From positions 56,656,724 through 56,720,723 of the forward strand of contig OX940860.1 in NCBI GenBank assembly GCA_954871525.1: a stretch of DNA of 64,000 nucleotides, read 5' to 3'. The notes below the pieces were generated by a model. The model saw nothing but the letters and a program-made list of their open reading frames with translations, was not told the DNA's origin and did not search any database. This DNA comes from Parietaria judaica (Eukaryota; Streptophyta; Magnoliopsida; Rosales; Urticaceae). Positions 9,993 through 18,587 of the stretch are shown piece by piece. The position numbers and the translations under genes were made by a program. The first letter of the stretch is position 1, and the number at the start of each line of letters is the position of its first letter.

Positions 9993-10008
9993 GAAACTGG
10001 GGGGTTAA
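9993..10008 (+). other. G1 polypurine tract
   Basis: GAAACTGGGGGGTTAA lies directly before the 3' LTR start TGTTATGGG. It would prime plus-strand DNA synthesis. Confidence 0.85.
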
Positions 10009-11095
10009 TGTTATGGGTGATTTTATTCCAATCAATTCGGCCCAAAACGACCCCAAAAAAGCCCGTATCTCAAGACCGAGAAGCCCAAAAAACGCGTACA
10101 CAATTTTTATTATTAAAATAATAACTAAACAATGACGCGCTCCGCCCCCGCTCCGTGACGGGACGTCAGGACGATTTTCACGCCTAGTATGGTTATTCCG
10201 CAGCGCGCCGGCGCGAACCCCGCGCCGCGGCGGCGGCGGCGCGGAGGACTAAAGTGACAATTTTTTACTGCTCGAAGGTCCCCGACCCCTCCTATAAATA
10301 GAAGCTCATTCTGAACAAACGGGAACTCCGATTGAAACGCTCTATATAGCGATAAACACCGTTTTCTCTCTTCTATATATATATTCTGGTAGGAATACCC
10401 GACGACCTGCCCTACGGAGGTTCCGGTTCTCAGTGGTCGCCGACCTATATCCCGAGTCCCAGGACTTTGCGGTAACGGGTCGGAGGACCCGGTTCCGGTC
10501 CAACGGTTAGTGGAGGGTCCGATCTGCCAGAGGAGCTAGCTAGAGCGGAAGCGCTGGAGGAATCCCCGGCCTACCAGAGTAGCTAGAGCGGAAGCGCTGG
10601 AGGAATCCCCGGCCCACCAGCTAGTGCGGAAGCGCTGGAGGAATCCCCGGCCTACCGGAGGAATCGCCAACTCCCCAGAGGAAGGTCCGAGCGGCGTCCT
10701 ACTCCCACCAGCTAGAGCAGAAGCGCTGGAGGAATCGCTGACTCCTATAGAGACCATTAACTCCAGGCTCACCCAGGCCAGCTTGGAACGGCTCTATCAA
10801 CGCCTGCTTTGAACTACGAGATGACCTGATCCCACTTAGCTGCAAGTGGGTACGTAGGCAGCCTCACTACACTCAACGAGGCGCGGCATCACATCATCAT
10901 CACCCCCGGCTCTCCCAGTCATCGACTGCTCCAGCTACGATCGTCGACCTGCCCTACGGAGGGTCCGATCCGCCTTACTCTTCAGGAACAGTGAGTCAAG
11001 CATCTAGCCCAAAAAAGTCAACAAACGGCGATGGGCCCGGCCCAATATCCAGCTTTGGGCCGCTACAGTGTTTGATCCATTTTTCGGCATCAACA
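10009..11095 (+). repeat. G1 3' LTR
   Basis: 1087 bp, starts TGTTATGGG and ends CATCAACA. It is followed by the target-site copy CTCCC. It has one short-repeat unit fewer than the 5' LTR. The TATA box is at 10292. Confidence 0.94.
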
Positions 11096-11413
11096 CTCCC
11101 CCAAATCTTCTTGGAGAGCTTGAACGCTGCCTTAACATTAGGCTTTGAAGGTTCACCATTTTCCTTCTTGCAGTTCTCGTATCTCGTCCTTAGTTGACGC
11201 ACCTTGTCGGAGAGCTGGGCCTTGGTGAACTCCATCTGCGGAAGCGACTTCTTGACTGAGTCGTGAAGAGCGTCCATGTCCGAATGAGGGGGACAACCGT
11301 TCTTCATGACGTACTCGGCCATGCATTTGAGGATCGCTATCTCAACGTCCTCGCTCCAGATCTTCTCAAAGGGATTCTTCCCGGATCTCTGCTCGTCCAG
11401 GGACGCGGGTCAA
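11096..11413 (-). pseudogene. GeBP/storekeeper-like gene, DNA-binding (DUF573) domain
   Basis: On the minus strand the frame reads FEKIWSEDVEIAILKCMAEY, then KKSLPQMEFTKAQLSDKVRQ, and ends AFKLSKKIWG at the G1 junction. The W-S-E-D-E-I start, the QLSDK-R-L core and the K-AF-LSKKIWG finish are the signature of the plant GeBP/STK family (DUF573), nuclear DNA-binding proteins linked to leaf hair and cytokinin responses. The gene continues at 1988-2142 and 1265-1406 on the far side of the G1 insertion. Upstream, an in-frame TGA lies just inside a possible acceptor (TTTCAG, reading into 11413), so the N-terminus is missing or frame-shifted. The gene is disrupted by two transposons and cannot make the full protein. 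Confidence 0.82.
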
Positions 11414-11582
11414 CTGAAATCAGAGCTCTTTAATGCTTCAAATGAGAATACGTAAAGTTATTAATAATAGGAAGTATATTATGAAGTTATAAGGGAATTG
11501 AAAGAAGTTGCTTGCGAGGAACAATTTATTTCCAAAAGAGTGTGAATATTAATTCTAAATACCTCATTTCATTAACATAAAT
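11414..11582. other. AT-rich flank of the GeBP-like gene
   Basis: 169 bp between the GeBP domain piece and the G2 5' LTR. On the minus strand it ends in GATTTCAG, a plausible splice acceptor, so it may be intron or promoter-proximal DNA of that gene. No ORF is seen. Confidence 0.4.
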
Positions 11583-12288
11583 TGTTAAGGTCGAATCCGG
11601 CTGGATCCCTCTTAACACTGAGAAGCCCTCCTTTCAAGAGAGTCGACGATTCCCGAAATCGATGGTGCCCAAAATCGACGACACCCGGATTCGGCGACAC
11701 CCGAAGTCGACGGTGCCCAGAATCGACGACACCCGGAATCGGCGACACCCAGAGTCAACGACTCCCAGAGTCGACGACACTCAGAGTCGACGAAATCCAG
11801 AACCTACGACACCCCAGAGTCGAGGGCATCGATGATCGGCGACACCAGATTCGATAAAGAAGATCGACGGCGAAAGGTCAAGCGGAGGTAGACAGCTAGC
11901 GATGTGAGGTGCATTTAATGAAGCCCATACCAACCTTACCTACCCCTGTTGACAGGCACTCGAGAGCAGCCCAGGGCATGGGCCAACCATGCTTTGCATG
12001 GTTAACCTTACTTCCGAAAAACACTCTTAGGGAAGCGAGTGATGGGACATGACAAGAAAGAGCGGGAAATTGGTAATAAAGGGAGAGATAGTCTCTATAT
12101 AAGAAAAAAGGCCTCATTTAGAAGGCGCATGAACTGAGAACTGGGGAGATTATCAATATAAAAGAATTTCTATCCATAACATTGTTCTTAAAGGCTTCGA
12201 GTTGTAAAACGAGAAAAACCGAACCTCTTTCTTTAAAAGTGAAAAGGAGACCTTTTGTGATTTTTGAGTGTACGTAATGCCCTCAACA
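11583..12288 (+). repeat. G2 5' LTR
   Basis: 706 bp, TGTTAAGGTC...CCTCAACA. The first 300 bp contain a roughly 18-bp periodic series of variants of AGTCGACGACACCC. The TATA-like CTATATAAG at 12095 is followed by GCCTCATTTA. It matches 31882-32587 over its full length. Confidence 0.93.
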
Positions 12289-12290
12289 GT

Positions 12291-12309
12291 TTGGCGCCCA
12301 CCGAGGGGG
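12291..12309 (+). other. G2 primer-binding site
   Basis: TTGGCGCCCACCGAGGGGG, two bases after the LTR. TGGCGCC is the usual start for plant Ty3/gypsy primer sites. Confidence 0.8.
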
Positions 12310-12409
12310 CTCAGTTTTTCTCTATCACGCGACTAGAAGCTCGAGAGGATTTCAAACAACAGTGAAAACGACGGCACGGAACGCGCGGAGACGCACGGAG
12401 AGGAGACAA

Positions 12410-12894
12410 CCAACAGGAACGCAGGAAGCAACCAAACCACCGTAGAAGAGCTTCGACAACAGCTGGAGGAAGCAGCGGCAAGAAATCAATAGCTCACCGC
12501 CCTCCTGGACCACGCGGTCGCTGAGGTGAGAAGGCAGTCCCCACAAAGCTTGATCGCAGGGACATCAGCCCCGGAAAGGGAAGAGCCGGATAAGGAAACG
12601 GAAAATCGGGCACCGTCACGACTTGGCATCAGTAGAGTCCTATTCTCGTCTTCTGAAGGCACACCACCGTGAGATAATGGAAGGAGACCTGCACAACAAG
12701 AGACCTGAGAAGAAACACCGCCGCCGACCCGCCAGAACCCGCCCGTGGCAACATTCGCAGCCACGGATCTAGCAGCAGAGCATGGCGACAGCCGCAGTCG
12801 AAGCAAGGATCCTAGAGCGCGTCGACAGGGCGCTGCTCAAATTAACATCAAGAATGGGGTACGTGACATCGTAGATGCACAAAGCGACGAGGGC
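12410..12894 (+). pseudogene. gag: G2 Gag, N-terminal part
   Basis: Degraded frame that can be followed through VEELRQQLEEAAARNQ, a TAG (probably a decayed CAG), LTALLDHAVAEVRRQ, a TGA/TAG-containing stretch, and then AATDLAAEHGDSRSR. It is a coiled-coil and polar N-terminal Gag region like that of G1. It is cut at 12894 by the insertion of C1 (duplicated target AGGGC at 12890-12894) and resumes at 22995. Confidence 0.75.
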
Positions 12895-15643
12895 TGTTGG
12901 ACATATGTGTCCTTAAACAAGATATTTTATCCATTTGTAAAAGATTATGACAAGTCGTTGAATAAAGATGATGCTTATTATGATAATCTTATTATAGTTT
13001 CTGGTAGAGTAAAATAGAATGTTTGATTCCTTAGTTCATGAAGGATGCAATTATGTTATTATTATCACAACAGAGTCAATGTGAGGAAGAATTAATAATC
13101 ATAATAAATGAACTTAAAATGTCCGTGACCTGATCAACTAGGTGGGAGCCCATTAATCGTATAAGGTCATTAATGTGACTAAGTGATAATCCTATTCTGG
13201 ATTTTGTGTGTGTCACACTCACTAGAAGTGCATTAAGTATAAAGTGTCTTCATACTGGACTGGACCTGACTTAAACTCCGGAAGTTATCATATAAGACCG
13301 TCACTGATAACTTGGAGTTGAGTCACTAGTAGATGATCAAATGGATATTCGATCTAAGTCCTGAGTGATCTTGAGTCCAAGCTGCTGGCTTGATTGTTCT
13401 TTGATTTAACCGTTAAAGAACACGAAATATTACCGCTGTTCCCAACACTATTATTTTGGGAACATGATAGTCAGCAGTAAGGGTAGCTTGGTCATAGACA
13501 TGGGCATCACACAGCTCTCTTCAGAGTGATGATGATTCCCTTGATTGTCGGTGGTGAGAAGTCAGAGGTACCCGTGCGCAACTTATGAATCGAAACCATA
13601 AGTGGGTTGCTCATAATATTACTGACTGAGTCAAGGATGAAAATGCAATGAGGGGCATAAAGGTAGAAACCGCCTGCTCGTGTGTGGATCATCAAGTGAA
13701 AGATCAATAACCCGAATTTGATTGTATCAATGGACACCCTGCTGATATAAAGGGAATAATATATACCGTATCACTAAAGAGTGCAGCCTCGGGTCTATAG
13801 TGGAATCACTTCGAGGTTTGACGAACAACTAGCAGTTCGTTGGAGCTTAAGTGATACGGGTCCATGGTCCCCAGGATAGCTCCGTAACGGATGATACGTA
13901 CGTGATTAAAATACATTCTGGATAATGTTTAATCATTTGGCTTGACTTATAAAACTGAAAGGTCTGTGGCAGACGTCAGATAGTTTTATCGTGAGCAAGG
14001 CAAAAATACCATATTTTGGTACACGAAATTAGCTGATAAAAGAAAGTTATAATTTAGATTTTTCTATCAGTACCATGTTGTTGGAAATTAAATTCTAAGC
14101 AACTTTGCTTTTTGAACCAATTCATTTCGACTTACGGTTAGTGATTTATGGATTTTCTAAGTTTATGATCGGTTCGATAAACTTTGAAATTAAATCACAT
14201 GTCACAAATTTAAATGATGGTGTGGCACCATGACATTTTAATGTGTGATATTGAGATCAGGAAATATTAATATAATTTAATTATTTGGATTTAATTATTA
14301 ATATGTTATTAATAATTAATTAATAATTAATAGATTTATATTAATAAATAAAAATATATATTTATATATATATTTATATGTGTAAATTCGAATTAGGGTT
14401 TCATAGTATGAAACCCTAGCCAATTCGAATAACATGATTTGGTCTTTCCATATTTGCGGCATAAGTACCAAATGTTTTGGTATTTTAGCAAATCCCTAAA
14501 ATCAATATTATCCATTGGATCGGTTATGATTTAATATCAACCGTTGGATTAGCATATTGATAAATTCGAATTTGATAACTTGGTCACCAAGTTTAAATTT
14601 TCGAATTTGGTTAATTAATTATATCCGTTAGATCGGTCTAAGATTTAATCTTTACCGTCGGATTGAAAATTAATTAATTATATATATTTATATAATTTTC
14701 GAATTATAAGTTAAGGATAAAATCGAAATTATTTTTAATAAATCTTTTTATATTTTATTTTATCCTAAACTAATTTGATCCATTAGATCGGTTTAAAGAT
14801 TTATCTCAACCGTTGGATCTAGATAATAATAATTCGAATTTTATTATAAATATATAAGATAATTCGAATTTTATAAAGATAAGAAGATAAGATTGAATTT
14901 TTTATTTATCCAAATCTTACTTATGTAATTAAATCCCTAATTAATTATGTCCATTGGATTTAGATGAGATTAAATCTGGACCATTGGATTAAGATAATTA
15001 ATTATATTTAATATATAGAATTCGAATTTTAGGGAGGGAATTTCTCCAATTCGGTTACGGTTTGAGCCTATAAATAAGAGGCTCATTCTACACATTTCAC
15101 ACACCTTTCCGCAGAGAAAAATTCGAACCCTCCCTCTTCCTTAGGGTCTGCGAATTTTCTCTCTGATCTCTCTTTTCTGGTTCGGCTTAGGAGACTATTT
15201 CTCCGGAAGCTTAAAAAGAACCATCAGTTAAAATTTTGCGACGGAGTCCTGCCGGCGAAGCCCACGTTTCGGTACGAGGATTCCAGGAGAATATCCCGGA
15301 AGATCACGGGAGTTTCCCTCAGCACCGGCGGAGCCCTGCCCGATTCAGAACGCGCAGCCGGAAGTCGTCAATAGAGGTACGGCCTTATGCATTGGGTTAA
15401 TAAATGCAACCATTTACTGCTTTCTATTTATTTCCTATTATGACTAGATTATTAATAATGATATATGAATATTAAATTACATAATATTTATCAGATCTTG
15501 TGAAATGGTTATTATCCGATATCCGGACCGTTGGACGGATAACAAGTTATTCCGCTTTAAAATTAATTTTTAAATGTTACCCGGACGGTTCGGAAGCTCA
15601 ATTCGTGATAATATTCAAGGAATCCGAGACGTGATTCCCAACA
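12895..15643 (+). repeat. C1 5' LTR
   Basis: 2749 bp, TGTTGGACAT...TTCCCAACA. It is AT-rich and contains four roughly 40-bp units pairing CCRTTRGAT with ACCGTTGGAT (about 14511, 14624, 14778, 14949). The TATA box is at 15068. A 123-bp segment at about 14480-14602 is missing from the 3' LTR. Confidence 0.95.
15068..15090 (+). promoter_or_regulatory. C1 LTR core promoter (TATA box)
   Basis: CTATAAATA followed by GAGGCTCATTCT. The same block lies in the 3' LTR (22414-22436) and in the related fragment at 49904-49926. It closely matches the Gypsy G1 promoter. Confidence 0.65.
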
Positions 15644-15645
15644 AT

Positions 15646-15660
15646 TGGTATCAGAGCCAT
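15646..15660 (+). other. C1 primer-binding site (initiator Met tRNA)
   Basis: TGGTATCAGAGCCAT, three bases into the internal region. It complements the 3' end of plant initiator-Met tRNA, the standard Copia primer. Confidence 0.9.
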
Positions 15661-15782
15661 GGTTCAAGGATAAATAATTACGTAATTTAATTAATGGGTT
15701 TAAGAACGAATTATTTGATGAATTAAATTAATTATTTAAAATTGAAATTTTGAATTTCTAGATATTTTAAATATTAATTTAA

Positions 15783-16135
15783 TATAAGAAAATTACCCGA
15801 TCCGAAAAATCGGACCGGGTGGTTGGACCGGGCTGCCCTTGGCAGCCCAGCCCGAGAATCCCGCAGCGAGCAGGGGCTGCCGCTGCAGCCCCAGGGAGTT
15901 CGCAAGGGCAAGACCCACGAGCAAGGCCCTCGCCAAGGCCATTCGGCCAGAGCAAGGGCACCCGTGTGGGCCTGGCGGGCTGGCCGCAGGCCACGCTGCC
16001 TGGCAGCGGAATGGGCCTGCAGGCCGAGCCCGAAGTGCCAGGGCAATGCCCTGGCCTACCCGTGGGCTGTCCCTGCCCATTCCACGGACATGTGGGCCCG
16101 GGCTTAAGCCCGGAGGGCCCACGTGCAATTTTTTT
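15783..16135 (+). other. C1 GC-rich leader block
   Basis: About 350 bp of very GC-rich DNA inside otherwise AT-rich leader sequence. It contains short inverted repeats, for example GTGGGCCC ... GGGCCCAC around a GGGCTTAAGCCC core at about 16092-16122, and GGTCGGA/TCCGACC near 16140-16160. Overlapping ORFs in several frames here have no recognisable protein. C2 has a comparable block at 39690-40180. A folded leader role (packaging, dimerisation) is possible but inferred. Confidence 0.6.
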
Positions 16136-16975
16136 ATGGGTCGGATTTTTATTCCGACCTGGATCCCGTGGATTAATTATTAATTATTATTATTGAAATT
16201 AATATTTATGAATTAAAATTAATTATGATTAATTAATATGAATTAAAATATGAATGTTATTTCCGGATAAATAACATTGTCTTATTTTAATTAATTCATA
16301 AAATTAAATATGGATGTTATTTAATAATTAAATAACATTGTCTTATTTAATAAATTAATATATGGATGATAATATTCGAAGAATAATATCATTGTCTTAT
16401 TTTAATATTTCATAAATAATTATTAAAGGGCATTAAAATGTTTAATGATAATTCTTAGAGAATAAGTATCATTAATTATGAATATTCATCATAGATATAA
16501 TTTGATATAACCTATTTTCATAACCCTCAAACATAGTGTCTATGTTTAGATCATTATTAATATGTCTATATAGGATAGATATAGATAATAAAGAGTAAAT
16601 GTAAATCTGTTAATTATTAGTCGGAAAAATTTCAAACGTACAATCTTTCCTAAGGAAGAGGGAATCAAAAGTGGGGCCGGTTCACCATCCACTTCTGGGT
16701 GATCGGTTAGGACCCCTCCCATCGACCTGGAGAGCGTACGTTTTGATCTATCACTACCGACGAAATAATAAACACATTTTTAGGGCTTATTTAAAATTAC
16801 GTGTCGTAATAAATAAAGCCAAAATATAAACTTTTAATGTGTCATTAATAGACAGTTTATATAATAAGTTTTTATAACTTAGAAATTAAAAAACGTTATT
16901 TCCTAAAAACAATGGCAAGTATAGAATAAAACAAAGGTCTCCATTATTACTGTCACAAGGTCTGCTAACCACACC
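16136..16975 (+). other. C1 AT-rich leader
   Basis: Long AT-rich stretch with short imperfect repeats of AATAACATTGTCTTATTT (about 16265, 16325, 16385). No credible ORF or known domain. Confidence 0.5.
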
Positions 16976-17337
16976 GCCTCGAGTCACCCTAGTGTGTCCA
17001 TTCCCTAAGGAAGGTGTGCTTATGGGAGGTTTGACACCGTGATAGTTCCAAAAGAATATGGGGACGGAGGAATCTTGGAAATGGACCGCGAGTCACCCTA
17101 GAGTGACCATTCCCTAAGGACGACGTTTCCAAGAGGATCCCGAGAATCGAAAATAATGGGTTAAGCTTGCACGGAAGTTGGTGCTTCCCGACCGTCTATG
17201 GTGATAGTTAATAATCATAGAGGACTTTTGTAGTTCTTGTTATAAATATTAATTAAGTTTATGACTAAAACTTAGTTTAACCAAATTACACGGTTGATAC
17301 CGCGAGTCACCCTAGAGTGACCATGCCACTAAGGACG
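16976..17337 (+). repeat. Three copies of a GTCACCCTAGAGTGAC hairpin motif
   Basis: A 36-38-bp unit reading CGCGAGTCACCCTAGAGTGA then CCATTCCCTAAGGA occurs at 16976-17013, 17086-17123 and 17300-17337. Its core GTCAC-CCTAGA-GTGAC is an inverted repeat. The third copy reads CCATGCCACTAAGGA and the first has AGTGTGTCC. Spacing is about 110 and 214 bp. It lies upstream of the passenger gene. Confidence 0.85.
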
Positions 17338-17505
17338 GCAACGACGTGTACAGTCGGTTAAATTATCACGAAATAGTTAAAGGGTTTATTTAACGTTTTT
17401 CCCAAGAACATGTTTGCATCATGTAACTATTTCAAATAAAATATTTTTTCTAAATATTCTACCTATAATAAAGTTTAATAAGTTTCTTTTTCAATGCCAG
17501 TTAAT

Positions 17506-18291
17506 ATGTCTAAAGCTATTAATGTCTCGGATGATGAAAAAGATTCGGTCAACTCTGGTCCTCCATCTGAGTTTGAGCTACCGATATTTGAAGAAGGCAG
17601 TGCTTGGTTCAAGTCTGATAATGAATATGAGTTACTCAGTTTCTTATTAGACCAGTATCCAAACAAAAGTCAATCCTTCAAAGATTCGGTACTCAAAGCC
17701 TCGATGGGTGAAATTGAGAGACTAATGAAAAAGGTGAACAAAGTAACGGCTTTTGTCACTCAAGCAATGGTAAAAGATAACAAACGAAAGACTGAATCGA
17801 AAGCTGAACCCGGAAGCAAAGAAAGAAAAGTTGGTTTATCTACAATGTGCTTCCAATGTGGAACAAGGAAGAGAGTGCGAGGTCAGCTGCGATGCAGACT
17901 GCACATGAGTTCACAAAAGGATAAGACCTTTTCTGAATACGAAATTTGTTTTTTATTGGAGAGATTCAAATCTCAGATCCATAGATTAAAATTCTAAACA
18001 TTGCAAACGTTTTTCATGACAGAAGTTGCTTCTGTTAAGAAGAAAAACGGAGATGGAGCTTTATGCATTGAATGCTGGCTCAAACCAAGAGCAAAGGGGC
18101 ACACAATGTGCCGAGAACATCTGCGGGCTTGGAGAGGTAATGACTCTTCTGTTAACCCCGAAATTAGTTTTTTATTGGAGAGATTCAAATCTCAAATCCA
18201 TAGATTAAAATACTAACACTTGTTCATTTTCTTTTCAGGATTCAGCAGGAGCTCTGTTGATGAGAACTCAGCAGGAAACGAAAGCAGCTAG
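17506..18291 (+). CDS. C1 passenger gene with two C-X2-C-X11-C-X2-H motifs, probably spliced
   Basis: I do not recognise this protein. The first exon follows an acceptor-like CAATGCCAG (to 17499); the Met at 17506 (MSKAINVSDDEKDSVN) is the likely start. It encodes an acidic N-terminus, a helical middle (EIERLMKKVNKVTAFVTQAM), a basic stretch, then CFQCGTRKRVRGQLRCRLH, ending near 17917. After an intron-like 100 bp (acceptor ATGACAG to 18022), a second exon at 18023-18136 encodes CIECWLKPRAKGHTMCREH. Then comes a GTAATG donor, a perfect TACTAAC branch site (18211-18217), acceptor TTTTCAG (to 18238), and a last exon with TAG at 18289-18291. The two exon-intron units are related: both introns carry the same roughly 45-bp text, which in unspliced frames gives FLLERFKSQIHRLK. 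The first intron's donor reads ATAAG where GTAAG is expected. Both motifs may bind zinc (inference). This gene takes the place of gag-PR-INT. Confidence 0.5.
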
Positions 18292-18587
18292 TACTCGAGT
18301 GTCTCGAAGAAGGAAGCATGCTTTGAGTTTATATTCGATTTAAGTTTATTGTTATCATTAATTTTGCATTGTTAAAACCTCGATTTATTTTTGGATATTG
18401 ATTGCATGGAATGATTCTTAATTAATAAAGTTTTTTCGAATTATTTTGCAATATCCAAATAAATATAGTGACAGTTATTTTTGTTTCATCTATAGTCTTT
18501 AATTACTCTAATTGATTTATTTAGATCAAATGTCATTTTTAATCATGATGGTTAATAGAGAATGATATTAGAGGAAATTATTCACAA
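18292..18587 (+). other. C1 spacer, possible 3' UTR of the passenger gene
   Basis: AT-rich, non-coding, with AATAAAG near 18423 that could serve as a polyadenylation signal. It ends where the Copia RT ORF begins. Confidence 0.4.

Larger units (their letters stand above)
2143..11095 (+). mobile_element. G1: full-length Ty3/gypsy retrotransposon, Tat lineage
   Basis: An 8.95-kb element flanked by a perfect 5-bp duplication, CTCCC at 2138-2142 and 11096-11100. In order: 5' LTR, primer-binding site, gag, pol (zinc knuckle, protease, RT, RNase H, archaeal-type RNase H, integrase), a repeat-rich spacer, polypurine tract, 3' LTR. The second RNase H between RNase H and integrase places it in the Tat lineage. 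No accessory ORF is present, unlike in G2-G4. It inserted into the minus-strand GeBP-like gene. Lesions are few: one stop in gag, a C-run frameshift before the knuckle, one stop and one small deletion in integrase. The first LTR dinucleotide at the 5' end is TT instead of TG. Confidence 0.95.

Noticed and set aside
12486..12806. Minus-strand ORF in the G2 gag region
   Set aside because: It is the shadow of the degraded Gag coiled coil, which reads on the plus strand.
13507..13737. 76-codon minus ORF, repeated at 20979-21209
   Set aside because: Present in both C1 LTRs; no domain and no start context. LTR sequence explains the duplication.
15774..16196. Overlapping ORFs in five frames
   Set aside because: They result from GC-rich DNA with few stops; compositions are Gly/Pro/Arg-rich with no motif.
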